64,000 nt of DNA from Alphaproteobacteria bacterium casp-alpha6 (GTDB taxonomy: Bacteria > Pseudomonadota > Alphaproteobacteria > Rhodobacterales > Rhodobacteraceae), in the NCBI GenBank assembly GCA_001510135.1, contig LFER01000068.1:1-64000 (forward strand). The letters run 5' to 3'. The notes below the pieces were generated by a model that saw only the letters and a program-made list of their open reading frames with translations, was not told where the DNA came from and did no database searches. The translations under genes were made by a program, and so were the position numbers. This document shows, piece by piece, positions 35,220 through 48,546 of the stretch (its first letter is position 1; each line of letters begins with the position of its first letter).

Positions 35220-36086
35220 TCATGACCCCGTTGCTTCTAACTCTTCTATAATCTGCGCCTTGCGCAGCACGCGACGCGCTGTGTCAGCATGAAGATTTTC
35301 GACAATTTTTCCATCCACAACCGCAACGCCTTGACCGGCTCTTATAATATCATCATAGGCCGCGATCTGGCGTTGCGCCAGAGAAATAGCCGCCTCGGAG
35401 GGCGCAAAAACATCGTTTGCCACGTCAAGCTGCGCCGGATGGATCAAAGATTTGCCATCAAAGCCAAGTGCCAAACCCTGTTGGCATTCTGCGCGCAAAC
35501 CTGCCTCATCTTTAAAGCGGTTATAAACCCCGTCAATTGCAACAACACCATGCGCCCGTGCCGCCAAGATGATCAACTGCAGGCTCGTCTGCAAGGCAAA
35601 GCGCGCATTTTCACTGGAACACCCCAGTTCATGGATAAGATCGTTTGTGCCGGCAACGATCCCCTGAAGGCGCGGATGCGCCGCAATCTGGGCGGCATTC
35701 AGCACGCCTTGCGCCGTTTCCATCATCGCCCAAATGGGCATGTCTTTATCAATCAGAGCACCGATGTTATCGATATCCCGCGGCGTGTTCACCTTGGGCA
35801 ACAGGATGGCGTCCGCCCCTACCCCAGAAAGAGCATCCACATCATCGCGCCCCCATGGGGTATCAAACCCATTGATCCGCACAATTTTATAGCGGGCTCC
35901 GAAATTACCATTCAAAAGCGCTGCCCGCATAATGGCACGTGCCTCTGCTTTGGCATCTGGGCTTACGGCATCTTCGAGGTCAAATATCAACGCATCAGCG
36001 GTCAAAGTCATCGCTTTTTCAAGCACGCGTTCCTTGGACGCAGGAATATAAAGCACCGAACGAAACGGCCGGACCAGCTGCTGCAT
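35220..36086 (-). CDS. mcl2: CitE-like CoA-ester lyase / (3S)-malyl-CoA thioesterase
   Basis: 288 residues in the HpcH/HpaI aldolase-CitE superfamily: FRSVLYIPASKERVLEKAM (CoA site), DALIFDLEDAVSPDAK with metal-binding acids, KIVRINGFDTPWG, AILLPKVNTP, and GFDGKSLIHPAQL. Length and motifs match Rhodobacter Mcl2 (malyl-CoA thioesterase, 286 residues) rather than the longer Mcl1. Beside mesaconyl-CoA hydratase, it likely acts on malyl-CoA or beta-methylmalyl-CoA. Lyase versus thioesterase activity is not decided by what I can see. Confidence 0.85.
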   Translation of the reverse strand: MQQLVRPFRSVLYIPASKERVLEKAMTLTADALIFDLEDAVSPDAKAEARAIMRAALLNGNFGARYKIVRINGFDTPWGRDDVDALSGVGADAILLPKVNTPRDIDNIGALIDKDMPIWAMMETAQGVLNAAQIAAHPRLQGIVAGTNDLIHELGCSSENARFALQTSLQLIILAARAHGVVAIDGVYNRFKDEAGLRAECQQGLALGFDGKSLIHPAQLDVANDVFAPSEAAISLAQRQIAAYDDIIRAGQGVAVVDGKIVENLHADTARRVLRKAQIIEELEATGS

Positions 36087-36179
36087 AGGTTACCCCAATC
36101 TTTTTTGCGCCGCGAATAGGCCATGGCTGATAGAAAACTACAAGCCCCATCTTTATGAGACTTTGGTTGTGTCAGATGC

Positions 36180-36929
36180 TTAGGACAGCGCCACCCAAAT
36201 CAGCCGCACCCCCGTTAACACCAAGAGCACATAGGTCAACAAAAAGAAAAAACGCTCGGAAATAAGATGATGCGCCCTCACCCCGAGCCAGACCCCTAAA
36301 ATTGCAAACGGCGCAAGCATCAAATCGAGCTTTAAGGTTTCCCACGTGAACAGACCTAAAAAGCTGTATGGCAAGGCCTTGGCAATATTTATAACCCAAA
36401 AAACAATCACCGTGGTGGCCTGATATTCCGTTTTGCTTGGCTTTGCGGACAGTAAATAGATTGCTGCGGGTGGGCCGCCGGCATGGCTCACGAAACTGGT
36501 AAATCCTGCGGCAACTCCTGCAAGTCCACCGGCCCAAGGGGGTAGTTTTTCCTTTGCCCTAGGGACAAAACCATAGGCCTGTATGGCCTGCCAAAGCACA
36601 AACAGCAAGCTGATCACACCGATCAAAAGGCGTAACATATTAGCATCTGCAAGGCTGTAAAACCACACACCCAGCGCTACGCCAGGCATCCCGCCCAAGC
36701 AGAGATAAAGCGATTCTTTCTTTAACCACTGCCCCCAATAGGGTTTCAGGCTCGTCACATCCATTAACATCAAAAGTGGCAACATAAGCCCAATGGCTTG
36801 ACCCGGGTCGATCACGGTTGCAAGACCTGCGGCGGCCACAAAGGCCGCACCCGATCCAAATCCCCCCTTGGATACGCCAGCAAAAACAACAGCCGCGGAT
36901 GCTGTGATGAAAAATTCAAAGCTTTCCAA
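36180..36929 (-). CDS. TSUP (TauE/SafE) family sulfite/anion exporter-like protein
   Basis: 249 residues with seven or eight hydrophobic helices; the two homologous halves carry the family's Gly/Pro-rich segments GVSKGGFGSGAAFVAAAGLATVIDPGQAIGLMLP and GVAAGFTSFVSHAGGPPAAIYLL. Such proteins export sulfite, sulfoacetate or other anions. The substrate here is unknown. It is divergent from mdh. Confidence 0.9.
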   Translation of the reverse strand: MESFEFFITASAAVVFAGVSKGGFGSGAAFVAAAGLATVIDPGQAIGLMLPLLMLMDVTSLKPYWGQWLKKESLYLCLGGMPGVALGVWFYSLADANMLRLLIGVISLLFVLWQAIQAYGFVPRAKEKLPPWAGGLAGVAAGFTSFVSHAGGPPAAIYLLSAKPSKTEYQATTVIVFWVINIAKALPYSFLGLFTWETLKLDLMLAPFAILGVWLGVRAHHLISERFFFLLTYVLLVLTGVRLIWVALS

Positions 36930-36966
36930 AATTGGAACCTTTCGGGGAATTACACCACCTCTTTAA

Positions 36967-38058
<1,092 letters not shown>

Positions 38059-38109
38059 GCCGTCTTTCCAATTGCTTCGAAATCTTCGATGATAAATAAC
38101 CATCTCTGA

Positions 38110-38149
38110 GGCGCGTGTTCTTTCATCGGAACGCGCGCCTTTTGTTTTT
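38110..38149 (+). terminator. Rho-independent terminator after mdh
   Basis: Arms GGCGCGTGTTC (38110-38120) and GAACGCGCGCC (38129-38139), eleven bases with one G-T wobble around an 8-base loop, followed by TTTTGTTTTT (38140-38149). It separates mdh from the sucC promoter region. Confidence 0.95.
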
Positions 38150-38293
38150 GCCGACTGTTATTTTAAAAGTTCAATTCCACACTAAGGAAACCGCATGACG
38201 CCTCTCAAAAATCATCTGAAAAGAGAGTGTTCGCTTCTTTCCGAGCGGGTTAGAAATAGTGATAATAATCGTTCGCCTTTTGCTCGCCAATAA

Positions 38294-38329
38294 TTTGTGA
38301 TCACAGTGAAAATTTTAGTGATCACATAA
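38294..38329. promoter_or_regulatory. Two TGTGATCACA-type operators upstream of sucC
   Basis: TGTGATCACA at 38296-38305 and AGTGATCACA at 38317-38326, 21 bp apart, about 107-138 bases before the sucC ATG. The pair repeats the sequence and spacing of the pair before sdhC. The rest of the 375-base mdh-sucC gap is AT-rich and holds the mdh terminator; no gene was found in it. Confidence 0.75.
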
Positions 38330-38433
38330 TGGTAATTTTTTACAAATTCCCCGCTAAAAAACCAAAAACACATTTTTAATTCCAAAAATATTAGCATATG
38401 GGAATCTCAAGTCATAGCTGAACGGGAAACTAG

Positions 38434-39627
38434 ATGAATATCCATGAATATCAGGCGAAGGGATTGCTTCGCGCTTATGGGGCACCTGTATCTGATGGAC
38501 GCGTCGTTCTGAAAGCAGAAGATGCAAAAACATCCGCCGGAGAACTTGATGGTCCTCTTTGGGTCGTCAAAGCACAAATTCACGCCGGAGGCCGTGGCAA
38601 AGGGACGTTCAAAGAAGCCGATGCGGGCGAAAAAGGTGGGGTTCGTATAGCCCATTCTGCATCTCAGGCCGCAGAAGAGGCAAAAAAAATGCTCGGGCGC
38701 ACGCTTGTCACCCATCAGACAGGACCGACGGGAAAACAAGTCAACCGCATCTACATAGAAGATGGCGCTGATATTTCCAAAGAGCTCTACCTTGCGTTGC
38801 TTGTAGACCGTCAAAGCAGCCGCATTTCCTTTGTCTGTTCGACAGAGGGCGGGATGGACATCGAAGAGGTGGCGGCAAATTCCCCCGAATTGATCCTGTC
38901 CTTTGCCGTCGACCCTGCAACGGGGTATCAAGCCTATCATGGACGCCGCATTGCCTTTATGTTGGGGCTCGAAGGCAAGCAGATCAAACAATGCGTATCC
39001 CTTATGGGCACGCTCTATCGCCTCTTTGTCGATAAAGACATGGAAATGCTTGAAATTAACCCGTTGATCGTGACCAAAGAGGGTGAACTGAAATGTCTGG
39101 ATGCGAAAATGGGCTTTGACAGCAACGCTGTTTATCGCCACGCAGATATTTCAGAACTTCGCGATACGACAGAAGAAGATCCCAAAGAGCTTGAGGCCTC
39201 AAAATATGACCTCAATTATATCGCACTGGACGGAGAAATAGGGTGTATGGTGAATGGTGCGGGCCTTGCTATGGCGACAATGGACATCATCAAACTCTAT
39301 GGTGCCGAACCTGCGAACTTCCTCGATGTCGGTGGTGGTGCGACCAAAGAAAAAGTAACTGAAGCCTTTAAAATCATTACGTCTGATCCAAACGTCAAAG
39401 GTATTCTCGTGAATATTTTTGGCGGCATCATGCGCTGTGACGTGATCGCCGAGGGCGTTGTCGCTGCGGTGAAAGAAGTTGGCCTCAAGGTGCCGCTTGT
39501 CGTTCGTCTCGAAGGAACGAATGTGGAGCAAGGCAAAAATATTATCAATTCTTCCGGTTTGGACGTGATCGCCGCAGACAACCTGAAAGATGGGGCAGAA
39601 AAAATTGTTAAAGCGGTGAAGGGATAA
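38434..39627 (+). CDS. sucC: Succinyl-CoA synthetase beta subunit
   Basis: With SucD, interconverts succinyl-CoA and succinate with nucleotide triphosphate synthesis. 397 residues open [19 protein letters not shown] as expected. The ATP-grasp domain includes [16 protein letters not shown] and [11 protein letters not shown] (Mg-binding Glu/Asn region), and the C-terminal CoA-ligase domain has [13 protein letters not shown] and [17 protein letters not shown]. The stop codon is 3 bases from sucD. Confidence 0.98.
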   Translation: MNIHEYQAKGLLRAYGAPVSDGRVVLKAEDAKTSAGELDGPLWVVKAQIHAGGRGKGTFKEADAGEKGGVRIAHSASQAAEEAKKMLGRTLVTHQTGPTGKQVNRIYIEDGADISKELYLALLVDRQSSRISFVCSTEGGMDIEEVAANSPELILSFAVDPATGYQAYHGRRIAFMLGLEGKQIKQCVSLMGTLYRLFVDKDMEMLEINPLIVTKEGELKCLDAKMGFDSNAVYRHADISELRDTTEEDPKELEASKYDLNYIALDGEIGCMVNGAGLAMATMDIIKLYGAEPANFLDVGGGATKEKVTEAFKIITSDPNVKGILVNIFGGIMRCDVIAEGVVAAVKEVGLKVPLVVRLEGTNVEQGKNIINSSGLDVIAADNLKDGAEKIVKAVKG

Positions 39628-39630
39628 AGT

Positions 39631-40512
39631 ATGGCCGTCCTTGTAAATGAAAACACCAAAGTCATCTGTCAGGGGTTTACCGGATCTCAGGGTACCTTTC
39701 ACTCAGAACAGTCAATTGCTTATGGCACCAAAATGGTTGGCGGGGTGACACCGGGCAAAGGCGGGCAAACCCATCTTGATCTTCCCGTGTTTAACTCTGT
39801 GCACGAAGCAAAACATGTAACTGGCGCCAATGCGACCGTGATATACGTCCCACCGCCCTTTGCGGCAGACAGCATTCTAGAAGCCATCGACGCAGAAATG
39901 GAACTCATTGTCGCCATCACAGAGGGCATTCCAGTGCTTGACATGATGAAGGTGAAACGCGCGTTGATGGACAGCAACTCAGTTCTCGTCGGACCAAATT
40001 GTCCGGGCGTCATCACGCCAGATGCCTGCAAAATTGGCATCATGCCCGGTCATATTCACAAACGCGGCTCAGTGGGTGTTGTGTCCCGCTCCGGCACGCT
40101 CACCTATGAAGCGGTGAAACAGACGACCGATGTGGGCCTTGGACAATCAACCTGTGTGGGCATAGGGGGCGACCCGATTAAAGGCACCGAACATATTGAT
40201 GTTTTGGAATGGTTCCTAGGGGATGAGGAAACCCAATCCATCATTATGATCGGCGAAATTGGCGGCAGCGCCGAAGAAGAGGCCGCACAATTCATCAAAG
40301 ATGAAGCCAAACGCGGGCGCAGCAAACCGATTGCAGGCTTTATCGCCGGACGCACGGCCCCTCCCGGACGACGTATGGGGCACGCGGGTGCAATTGTCGC
40401 CGGCGGCAAAGGTGGTGCAGAAGACAAAATCGAAGCCATGCGCAGCGCAGGCATCGTTGTGGCTGACAGCCCCGCGACGCTTGGCGAAGCAGTTTTAGAA
40501 GCGATTGGGTAA
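39631..40512 (+). CDS. sucD: Succinyl-CoA synthetase alpha subunit
   Basis: 293 residues with the CoA-binding domain ([17 protein letters not shown] and [14 protein letters not shown]) and the ATP-grasp-partner half, where [20 protein letters not shown] supplies the phosphorylated active-site His of the RMGHAGA motif. It is tightly linked to sucC and precedes sucA by 63 bases. Confidence 0.98.
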   Translation: MAVLVNENTKVICQGFTGSQGTFHSEQSIAYGTKMVGGVTPGKGGQTHLDLPVFNSVHEAKHVTGANATVIYVPPPFAADSILEAIDAEMELIVAITEGIPVLDMMKVKRALMDSNSVLVGPNCPGVITPDACKIGIMPGHIHKRGSVGVVSRSGTLTYEAVKQTTDVGLGQSTCVGIGGDPIKGTEHIDVLEWFLGDEETQSIIMIGEIGGSAEEEAAQFIKDEAKRGRSKPIAGFIAGRTAPPGRRMGHAGAIVAGGKGGAEDKIEAMRSAGIVVADSPATLGEAVLEAIG

Positions 40513-40575
40513 ATGAATATGGGGTTTGGACAGGAATCATAGCCCCTGTCCCACCCCATCACATGGAGTGACCAA

Positions 40576-43539
40576 ATGACTGACCAATCCCCAAACGATC
40601 AGTTTCATGCCTCAAGTTTCATGCAGGGGCATAATGCGCAATACCTTGAGCAACTTTATGCACAATTTGCCAATGACCCCAACGCCGTAGATGCCGCTTG
40701 GCGGGATTTTTTCGCCGCTCTTGGTGACACGGAAATTGATGTCAAAAAAGAGGCCAGCGGTCCGTCTTGGGCCCGCAGTGATTGGCCGCCCACACCAAAT
40801 GACGAAATGACCGCTGCTCTTGATGGAATGTGGCCTAGCACGGCAAATGAGGCCAAAGAAGCAGGTGCAAAAATTGCACAAAAAGCAGTTGAAACAGGCG
40901 TTGAGATGTCAGATGAGGCGATCAAACGTGCCGTTTTGGACAGCATCCGTGCGCTCATGATCATCCGCGCCTATCGCATCAGGGGGCATCTAGCTGCTGA
41001 CCTTGATCCGCTGGACATGCGCGAGAAAACACAGCACCCCGAACTTGATCCGAAATCATATGGCTTCACCGAAGCCGATATGGATAGGCCAATTTTCATT
41101 GATAATGTGCTCGGGTTGCAGATTGCGTCTATGCGCCAGATCATCGAAATCGTATCGCGTACCTATTGCGGCACTTTTGCGCTGCAATATATGCATATTT
41201 CCGATCCTGAGCAGTCGTCTTGGCTGAAAGAGCGGATCGAAGGATTCGACAAAGAGATCCGTTTCACGCGCGAAGGACGTAAAGCAATCCTCAATAAAAT
41301 GGTCGAAGCGGAAGGCTTCGAAAAGTTTTTGCATGTTAAATATATGGGCACCAAGCGGTTTGGCCTTGATGGCGGTGAAAGCCTCATTCCGGCACTTGAA
41401 CAAATCATCAAACGTGGCGGAGCATTAGGTGTCAAAGAAATCGTGATCGGAATGCCTCACCGTGGACGTCTGTCGGTTTTGGCAAACGTCATGCAAAAAC
41501 CCTATCGCGCCATTTTCAACGAATTTCAGGGCGGGTCGTTCAAACCAGAAGATGTTGATGGATCAGGGGATGTGAAATACCACCTTGGCGCGTCGTCAGA
41601 TCGCGACTTTGATGGCAATATCGTTCACTTGTCTTTGACTGCAAATCCGAGCCATCTTGAGGCGGTCAACCCTGTTGTGCTTGGCAAAGTGCGCGCCAAG
41701 CAACAGCAGTTAAATGACCACGACCGCACCCAAGTCATGCCGCTCTTGCTGCATGGGGATGCGGCTTTTGCTGGTCAAGGGGTTGTTGCTGAATGTTTCG
41801 GGCTGTCTGGGCTTGTTGGACATCGCACCGGCGGGACAATTCATGTGGTTGTCAACAACCAGATCGGCTTTACCACCGCACCACATTTCAGTCGTTCGTC
41901 ACCCTACCCGACCGATATCGCCCTGATGGTCGAAGCACCTATTTTCCATGTGAACGGAGATGATCCAGAAGCGGTCGTTCATGCTGCCAAAGTGGCAACA
42001 GAGTTTCGACAAAAATTTCACAAAGATGCAGTGATCGACATTTTCTGTTATCGACGCTTTGGTCACAATGAAGGGGATGAACCAATGTTCACAAACCCCC
42101 TCATGTATAACAAAATCAAAAAACAAAAGACGAGCCTCGCGCTTTATACCGAACGTTTGGTCAAAGACGGTCTGATCCCTGAGGGCGAAATCGAAGATCT
42201 AAAGGCTGCCTTTCAGGCGCGTATGAACGACGAATTCGAAGCCGGTAAAGATTACAAACCCAACAAAGCCGATTGGCTGGACGGGCGGTGGTCGCATCTC
42301 AACAAACGGAATGAAGAATATCAACGCGGGACAACGGCCATTTCAAAAGACACGTTTCACGAGGTTGGAGAGGCGCTGTGCCGGACTCCGGCGGGGTATC
42401 CGCTTCACAAAACGATCCAGCGTCTTTTGGAAGCAAAGAAAAAGATGTTTGAAACGGGACAGGGGATCGATTGGGCGACCGGTGAGGCATTGGCCTTTGG
42501 CTCGCTTTTGACGGAAGGATTCCCAGTGCGCCTTGCCGGACAAGACAGCACACGTGGCACCTTTAGCCAACGTCATTCTGGTCTTGTCAATCAAGACACC
42601 GAAGAACGTTACTATCCGCTCAACAATATACGTGAGGGTCAGGAACGTTATGAAGTCATCGATTCGATGCTCTCTGAATATGCTGTCTTGGGTTTCGAGT
42701 ACGGATATTCCTTGGCAGAGCCTAACGCTCTGACGCTCTGGGAGGCGCAGTTTGGAGACTTTGCCAACGGTGCACAGATTATGTTTGACCAATTTGTCAG
42801 CTCTGGCGAAAGCAAATGGTTGCGCATGTCAGGTCTGGTCACCCTTCTACCCCATGGGTATGAAGGGCAAGGACCAGAGCATTCCTCTGCGCGTTTGGAA
42901 CGGTTCTTACAAATGTGCGGACAAGACAATTGGATCGTGGCAAACTGCACGACACCTGCCAATTATTTCCACATTCTGCGGCGTCAAATTCATCGAAGTT
43001 TCCGCAAGCCATTGATTTTGATGACGCCAAAATCTTTGCTGCGCCACCGTTTGGCTGTTTCAAAGATGGAGGAGTTTACTGATGACTCCTCTTTCCACAG
43101 GGTCCTTTGGGATGATGCGCAATTCGGACAATCAGAAACCAAATTGGTCGCAGACAAAAAAATCAAACGGGTCGTCATGTGTTCTGGAAAAGTATATTTT
43201 GATCTGTTCGAAGAGCGCGCGGCGCGCGGCATTGACGATATCTACCTGATGCGGTTTGAACAATTCTACCCCTTCCCTGCCATTTCCGCGCTGAAGGAAC
43301 TTGAACGCTTCAAAAACGCCGAAATGGTCTGGTGTCAGGAAGAACCCAAAAATCAGGGGGCTTGGAGCTTTATGGAACCCAACCTTGAATGGGTACTTTC
43401 CCGGATGAACGCAAAACACACACGCCCCGTTTATGCCGGTCGTCCTGCCAGCGCCTCTCCGGCGACGGGGCTGGCCTCACAACATAAAGCCCAACAAGAA
43501 GCGCTGATTGCAGATGCGCTCGACATCAAAGGAAACTAG
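40576..43539 (+). CDS. sucA: 2-Oxoglutarate dehydrogenase E1 component
   Basis: Thiamine-diphosphate-dependent decarboxylation of 2-oxoglutarate, the first step of the complex. 987 residues. The N-terminal [31 protein letters not shown] is the usual E2-binding leader; [33 protein letters not shown] and [20 protein letters not shown] (ThDP and Mg region) are present, as are [19 protein letters not shown] and [20 protein letters not shown]. It ends 4 bases before odhB. Confidence 0.98.
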   Translation: MTDQSPNDQFHASSFMQGHNAQYLEQLYAQFANDPNAVDAAWRDFFAALGDTEIDVKKEASGPSWARSDWPPTPNDEMTAALDGMWPSTANEAKEAGAKIAQKAVETGVEMSDEAIKRAVLDSIRALMIIRAYRIRGHLAADLDPLDMREKTQHPELDPKSYGFTEADMDRPIFIDNVLGLQIASMRQIIEIVSRTYCGTFALQYMHISDPEQSSWLKERIEGFDKEIRFTREGRKAILNKMVEAEGFEKFLHVKYMGTKRFGLDGGESLIPALEQIIKRGGALGVKEIVIGMPHRGRLSVLANVMQKPYRAIFNEFQGGSFKPEDVDGSGDVKYHLGASSDRDFDGNIVHLSLTANPSHLEAVNPVVLGKVRAKQQQLNDHDRTQVMPLLLHGDAAFAGQGVVAECFGLSGLVGHRTGGTIHVVVNNQIGFTTAPHFSRSSPYPTDIALMVEAPIFHVNGDDPEAVVHAAKVATEFRQKFHKDAVIDIFCYRRFGHNEGDEPMFTNPLMYNKIKKQKTSLALYTERLVKDGLIPEGEIEDLKAAFQARMNDEFEAGKDYKPNKADWLDGRWSHLNKRNEEYQRGTTAISKDTFHEVGEALCRTPAGYPLHKTIQRLLEAKKKMFETGQGIDWATGEALAFGSLLTEGFPVRLAGQDSTRGTFSQRHSGLVNQDTEERYYPLNNIREGQERYEVIDSMLSEYAVLGFEYGYSLAEPNALTLWEAQFGDFANGAQIMFDQFVSSGESKWLRMSGLVTLLPHGYEGQGPEHSSARLERFLQMCGQDNWIVANCTTPANYFHILRRQIHRSFRKPLILMTPKSLLRHRLAVSKMEEFTDDSSFHRVLWDDAQFGQSETKLVADKKIKRVVMCSGKVYFDLFEERAARGIDDIYLMRFEQFYPFPAISALKELERFKNAEMVWCQEEPKNQGAWSFMEPNLEWVLSRMNAKHTRPVYAGRPASASPATGLASQHKAQQEALIADALDIKGN

Positions 43540-43543
43540 GGAC

Positions 43544-45037
43544 ATGACCATCGAAATTCGCGTTCCCACACTTGGCGAATCCGTCACCGAAGCGACGGTC
43601 GCGACTTGGTTTAAAGCACCGGGAGATGCCGTCAAACAAGACGAAATGCTTTGTGAATTAGAAACGGACAAGGTCACTGTTGAGGTGCCAAGTCCTGCGT
43701 CAGGAGTGCTAAGCGAAATTATCGCCGCCGAAGGGTCCACAGTTGGGCTTAATGCACTTCTGGCCACGATTTCAGAAGGCTCCGACGCTGCCACGTCCAA
43801 ACCCAAAAGCACACCTGTTGAATCGGCTGAAAACAGCGCCGACGCTGCAAGTGTTGACGTGATGGTGCCCACTTTGGGCGAAAGCGTTACAGAAGCAACC
43901 GTATCATCTTGGTTCAAGACCGTAGGCGACACAGTCGCACAAGATGAAATGCTGTGTGAATTGGAAACTGACAAGGTCAGCGTCGAAGTACCCGCCCCAG
44001 CGGCTGGCGTATTGACCAGTATACTGGCTCCAGAAGGTACAACTGTTCAAGCCAGTGCGAAACTGGCCGTGATCGGTAGTGCACAAAGCGCAGCGCCCTC
44101 CAGCGAAGACGCTCCGGCCGCAGCGAAACAAACCGCACCTCCGGCAAGCAAAGACATCGAAGACGCCCCATCCGCGAAAAAGGCGATGGCAGAGGCACAC
44201 CTGAGCCGCAATCAGGTCACCGGAACAGGACGAGATGGACGCATTATGAAAGATGACATCGCCAAAGCAATTGCCAGCACCCAGACGACAGCTGAGGTCG
44301 CGCAAGCTCCGCGCGCGCCAGTGAGCGCAAATGATGCGTCACGCGAAGAACGGGTAAAAATGACCCGTCTGCGCCAAACCATCGCGCGCCGCCTTAAGGA
44401 CAGTCAAAATACAGCCGCAATGCTGACCACATACAATGAGGTGGATATGAGCGCGGTTATGGATCTGAGGGCCGAATACAAAGATCTCTTTGTGAAAAAA
44501 CATGGGGTGAAACTTGGATTTATGTCCTTTTTCACCAAAGCCTGCTGTCATGCGTTACATGAGGTGCCCGAAGTAAATGCCGAGATTGACGGCACCGATA
44601 TCGTTTACAAAAACTTTGTGCATATGGGTATTGCGACTGGAACACCAACGGGCCTCGTGGTGCCTGTGATCCGGGACGCCGATTCCATGTCATTCGCGGA
44701 TATCGAAAAAGCAATCGCAGAAAAAGGTTTACGTGCGCGCGATGGAAAGTTGAGCATGGCCGAAATGCAGGGGGGTACCTTCACCATTTCAAATGGGGGT
44801 ATTTACGGGTCCTTGATGTCTTCTCCTATTTTGAACCCACCTCAGTCTGGCATCCTTGGCATGCATAAAATCCAAGACCGCCCCGTCGCCGTCAATGGCG
44901 AAGTTGTGATCCGACCTATGATGTATCTCGCACTCAGCTATGATCACCGTATTGTGGATGGAAAGGGCGCCGTGACCTTCCTTGTCCGCGTGAAAGAGGC
45001 GCTCGAAGATCCACGGCGGTTGTTAATGGACCTCTAA
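43544..45037 (+). CDS. sucB: 2-Oxoglutarate dehydrogenase E2 (dihydrolipoyl succinyltransferase) with two lipoyl domains
   Basis: ATG 43544 follows sucA; an in-frame start at 43508 would overlap it and lacks support. The 497 residues contain two lipoyl domains, with lipoylated Lys about 43 and 144 in the matching motifs [10 protein letters not shown] and [10 protein letters not shown]. They are followed by a peripheral-subunit-binding domain ([24 protein letters not shown]) and the catalytic core, whose YDHRIVDG motif places the active-site His at about residue 468. Two lipoyl domains are common in Rhodobacterales, whereas E. coli SucB has one. Confidence 0.97.
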   Translation: MTIEIRVPTLGESVTEATVATWFKAPGDAVKQDEMLCELETDKVTVEVPSPASGVLSEIIAAEGSTVGLNALLATISEGSDAATSKPKSTPVESAENSADAASVDVMVPTLGESVTEATVSSWFKTVGDTVAQDEMLCELETDKVSVEVPAPAAGVLTSILAPEGTTVQASAKLAVIGSAQSAAPSSEDAPAAAKQTAPPASKDIEDAPSAKKAMAEAHLSRNQVTGTGRDGRIMKDDIAKAIASTQTTAEVAQAPRAPVSANDASREERVKMTRLRQTIARRLKDSQNTAAMLTTYNEVDMSAVMDLRAEYKDLFVKKHGVKLGFMSFFTKACCHALHEVPEVNAEIDGTDIVYKNFVHMGIATGTPTGLVVPVIRDADSMSFADIEKAIAEKGLRARDGKLSMAEMQGGTFTISNGGIYGSLMSSPILNPPQSGILGMHKIQDRPVAVNGEVVIRPMMYLALSYDHRIVDGKGAVTFLVRVKEALEDPRRLLMDL

Positions 45038-45073
45038 GTCGGTCTGCTGCGATATTTGAATAAAGGAAAAAAA

Positions 45074-46462
45074 ATGTCAGCATATGATGTTATTGTCATC
45101 GGATCAGGCCCGGGAGGGTATGTGGCCGCTATACGCTGCGCCCAACATGGTCTGAAAACCGCCTGTGTCGAGGGTCGCGATACGCTAGGTGGAACCTGCC
45201 TGAACGTTGGATGCATTCCCTCAAAGGCGCTATTGCATGCCAGTCATATGTTACATGAGGCGGAACACAACTTTGCGAAAATGGGCCTGAAGGGTAAAAG
45301 CCCCTCGGTAGATTGGCAACAAATGCTTTCCTATAAAGAGGATACCGTGTCCGCCAATACAAAGGGTGTCGAATTTCTTTTTAAAAAGAACAAAATAGAC
45401 TGGCTCAAAGGATGGGGATCCATTCCGGCCCCCGGACAAGTCAACGTCGGAGATGAGGTCTATTCAACAAAGAACATCATCATTGCGTCAGGATCTGTGC
45501 CCTCCTCCCTTCCCGGTATAGAAATTGATGAAGCAACGGTTGTGACGTCAACAGGGGCGCTTACCCTTCCCAAAATCCCGAAGAAACTGGTGGTCATCGG
45601 GGCTGGTGTCATTGGACTGGAACTTGGCTCCGTTTACGCGCGTCTCGGAAGCGAGGTCACCGTTATTGAATTTCTGGATGCGATCACCCCCGGCATGGAC
45701 AGCGATGTGCAGAAAACCTTTCAACGCACGCTGAAAAAGCAGGGACTGAAATTCATTATGGGGGCAGCCGTATCTTCTGTTGAAAAACTGAAAACAAAGG
45801 CGAAAGTCACCTATAAGCTGCGCAAAGACGATAGCGAACATCAGCTGGACGCAGATACAGTACTGGTGGCAACCGGACGCAGGACATTCACCGATGGGCT
45901 TGGGCTTGAGGCGCTAGGTGTGGCTCTGTCAGATCGGGGACAGATCAAAACTGATAACAAATGGCGCACAAATGTGAATGGCATCTATGCAATTGGGGAT
46001 GCGATCGACGGCCCAATGCTGGCACATAAGGCCGAAGACGAAGGCATGGCCGCCGCAGACGTTATCGCCGGTAAGCATGGACATGTGAATTATGGTGTCA
46101 TCCCTGGTGTGATTTATACGCATCCGGAAGTCGCAAACGTGGGCCTTACCGAGGACGCGCTCAAACAAGAGGGCCGCGCGTACAAGGTTGGAAAATTCAT
46201 GTTCATGGGCAATGGACGCGCCAAAGTGAATTTTGCAACAGATGGGTTTGTCAAACTTTTGGCGGATGCAAATACTGACAGGATCCTTGGGGCGCATATC
46301 ATTGGTCCCAGCGCCGGAGACCTGATTCATGAAATTTGCGTGGCGATGGAATTTGGGGCCTCTGCCGAAGATCTTGCTCTGACATGTCATGCGCATCCGA
46401 CCTATTCTGAGGCGGTGCGCGAAGCTGCCCTTGCTTGCGGAATGGGACCGATACATTCCTAA
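45074..46462 (+). CDS. lpdA: Dihydrolipoyl dehydrogenase (E3)
   Basis: Re-oxidises the lipoyl arms of E2 using FAD and NAD. ATG 45074 is preceded by AAAGGA; an earlier in-frame TTG (45056) is not favoured. The 462 residues show [12 protein letters not shown] (FAD), the redox disulfide [13 protein letters not shown] with Cys42 and Cys47, [19 protein letters not shown] (NAD) and the catalytic [15 protein letters not shown] (His about 441). Last gene of the suc-odh operon, ended by the terminator at 46495. Confidence 0.97.
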   Translation: MSAYDVIVIGSGPGGYVAAIRCAQHGLKTACVEGRDTLGGTCLNVGCIPSKALLHASHMLHEAEHNFAKMGLKGKSPSVDWQQMLSYKEDTVSANTKGVEFLFKKNKIDWLKGWGSIPAPGQVNVGDEVYSTKNIIIASGSVPSSLPGIEIDEATVVTSTGALTLPKIPKKLVVIGAGVIGLELGSVYARLGSEVTVIEFLDAITPGMDSDVQKTFQRTLKKQGLKFIMGAAVSSVEKLKTKAKVTYKLRKDDSEHQLDADTVLVATGRRTFTDGLGLEALGVALSDRGQIKTDNKWRTNVNGIYAIGDAIDGPMLAHKAEDEGMAAADVIAGKHGHVNYGVIPGVIYTHPEVANVGLTEDALKQEGRAYKVGKFMFMGNGRAKVNFATDGFVKLLADANTDRILGAHIIGPSAGDLIHEICVAMEFGASAEDLALTCHAHPTYSEAVREAALACGMGPIHS

Positions 46463-46494
46463 GCGGCAAGAGAAGAGGTTAGTCGGTCAACAAA

Positions 46495-46523
46495 AAACCC
46501 GCTGCCTGTCTTACAGCGGGTTT
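46495..46523. terminator. Bidirectional terminator between lpdA and ftsH
   Basis: Ten-base arms AAACCCGCTG (46495-46504) and CAGCGGGTTT (46514-46523) with a 9-base loop, flanked by an A run on the left and T-rich sequence on the right, so it can stop transcription of lpdA (plus strand) and of ftsH (minus strand). Confidence 0.92.
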
Positions 46524-46548
46524 ATCTATTTCAGCACTATGAACGCTG

Positions 46549-48465
46549 CTACGTTGGCTCAGGCGCCAAATCTGGATCCCCCGAAGGTTTACTTTTGGGT
46601 TTCGTTTTGGGAATTGCTGTTAAGGAAGGTGTACCACCACTTTTCGTGGTGTCGTCTTCGCCGTCGTCCGCTTCTGGATCTTCTCCGCGCATAACGCGTT
46701 TGATCTGATCTCCTGTCAGGGTTTCATATTCCAAGAGCCCCTCTGCCAGCCGTTCCCATTCATCACGTTTTTCAAGCAGGATTGCGTGCGCCCGATCATA
46801 TGCTTCACGGATAAAGCGCCTTACTTCCTCTTCGATCAACTCTTTCGTATTCGCTGAAACAGAAAATCCCGCAGTATTGCCTGAATACCCTTCATGGGCT
46901 TCGGAATAATCCACATCACCCACTTTTTCGGACATGCCCCACCGCAACACCATTGCGCGCGCTAGCCCAGAGGCCTGTTGAATATCCCCCGCGGGGCCGT
47001 TGGAGACATTTTTCTCGCCATATTTGATGATCTCTGCCGCTTTTCCGGCCATCGTCATGGCGAGCTTTTCTTCACATTCCGATTTATGCCAATTCAAACG
47101 GTCAATTTCAGGCAAAGACACGACCATGCCCAAGGCACCACCACGCGGGATAATCGTGGCTTTATATACTGGATCACATTGTGGAAGGCTAAGACCAACA
47201 ATCGCATGCCCCGCTTCATGATAGGCGGTTTTTTCCTTTTGATCCGCTGTCAACACCATACTGCGTCGCTCAGCACCCATCATCACTTTGTCTTTTGCGT
47301 TCTCAAAATCCACCATATTGACAACAGAGCGACCGATACGCGCCGCCATCAAGGCCGCTTCGTTCACAAGGTTGGCAAGATCCGCCCCAGAAAATCCTGG
47401 TGTGCCGCGTGCAATCAAACGCAAATCCACATCTGGACCCAGCGGGGTCTTGCGCGCATGCACGTTCAAAATTTTCTCACGGCCCTTGATATCGGGGTTT
47501 GGCACGGTCACCTGACGGTCAAAGCGACCCGGACGCAAAAGGGCTGGATCAAGAACATCACGCCGGTTCGTTGCAGCCAGAATGATCACACCTTCATTCG
47601 CGTCAAAACCGTCCATTTCCACCAAAAGCTGGTTCAAGGTTTGTTCGCGCTCGTCGTTGCCCCCGCCATATCCAGCACCACGGTTACGCCCAACGGCGTC
47701 AATTTCATCGATAAACACAATACATGGCGCGTTCTTTTTGGCCTGCTCGAACATATCGCGCACGCGGCTTGCACCGACACCTACAAACATTTCAACAAAA
47801 TCAGACCCTGAGATTGTAAAGAACGGAACACCCGCTTCTCCCGCGATCGCGCGTGCCAGAAGCGTTTTACCGGTACCCGGAGGACCAACAAGCAACGCGC
47901 CTTTGGGAATACGTCCGCCCAAGCGCGAGAACTTCTGAGGGTTTCTAAGGAATTCCACTATTTCCTCAAGCTCTTCTTTGGCCTCATCAATGCCGGCAAC
48001 ATCATCGAATGTGACGCGGCCCTGCTTTTCAGTCAAAAGCTTGGCGCGAGATTTGCCAAAGCCCATCGCGCCCCCTTTGCCTCCGCCTTGCATCCGGTTC
48101 ATAAAATAAACCCAAACACCGATTAAAAGAAGGAACGGGAAAAGCGTCATCAAAAAGGATTGAAGTCCGGATTGTTCTTGCTGCTCGGCACGGATGACAA
48201 CGCCGTTGGAAATCAACAGATCCGTCACGTTCGCATCGCTTGGAACAATCGTGACATATTCCTTGCTGTCCGCGCCCTTGAACATAACCTTTTCGCCATC
48301 AAGCGTGGCTGCCTTGACCTCACCACCTTCTATAGCGACCACAAAGTCTGAATAATTGACTTCCCTGCTTTGCAAACTTCCGCTTCCGGAGCTGAAAACA
48401 TTGAACAGCACGACGATAACGAGGAAAAGAATGAACCAAAATGCGATGTTGCGACCGTTGCCCAA
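46549..48465 (-). CDS. ftsH: ATP-dependent zinc metalloprotease FtsH
   Basis: Membrane-bound AAA protease degrading misfolded membrane and some regulatory proteins. 638 residues: two N-terminal transmembrane segments (about 6-24 and 102-122), AAA domain with Walker A GPPGTGKT (about 198), the pore motif [17 protein letters not shown], Walker [17 protein letters not shown] region [19 protein letters not shown], and the zinc site HEAGHAIVG with a downstream Asp. The C-terminal tail is acidic and Pro/Lys-rich. tilS lies upstream on the same strand, an arrangement common in Proteobacteria. Confidence 0.98.
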   Translation of the reverse strand: MGNGRNIAFWFILFLVIVVLFNVFSSGSGSLQSREVNYSDFVVAIEGGEVKAATLDGEKVMFKGADSKEYVTIVPSDANVTDLLISNGVVIRAEQQEQSGLQSFLMTLFPFLLLIGVWVYFMNRMQGGGKGGAMGFGKSRAKLLTEKQGRVTFDDVAGIDEAKEELEEIVEFLRNPQKFSRLGGRIPKGALLVGPPGTGKTLLARAIAGEAGVPFFTISGSDFVEMFVGVGASRVRDMFEQAKKNAPCIVFIDEIDAVGRNRGAGYGGGNDEREQTLNQLLVEMDGFDANEGVIILAATNRRDVLDPALLRPGRFDRQVTVPNPDIKGREKILNVHARKTPLGPDVDLRLIARGTPGFSGADLANLVNEAALMAARIGRSVVNMVDFENAKDKVMMGAERRSMVLTADQKEKTAYHEAGHAIVGLSLPQCDPVYKATIIPRGGALGMVVSLPEIDRLNWHKSECEEKLAMTMAGKAAEIIKYGEKNVSNGPAGDIQQASGLARAMVLRWGMSEKVGDVDYSEAHEGYSGNTAGFSVSANTKELIEEEVRRFIREAYDRAHAILLEKRDEWERLAEGLLEYETLTGDQIKRVMRGEDPEADDGEDDTTKSGGTPSLTAIPKTKPKSKPSGDPDLAPEPT

Positions 48466-48546
48466 GATGGACCTCCTACAAAAAACCCAGAAATAGCTGA
48501 GATGATGTGTTTTATATCAGTTTACATAACAAGGAAAGCCAAAGCT

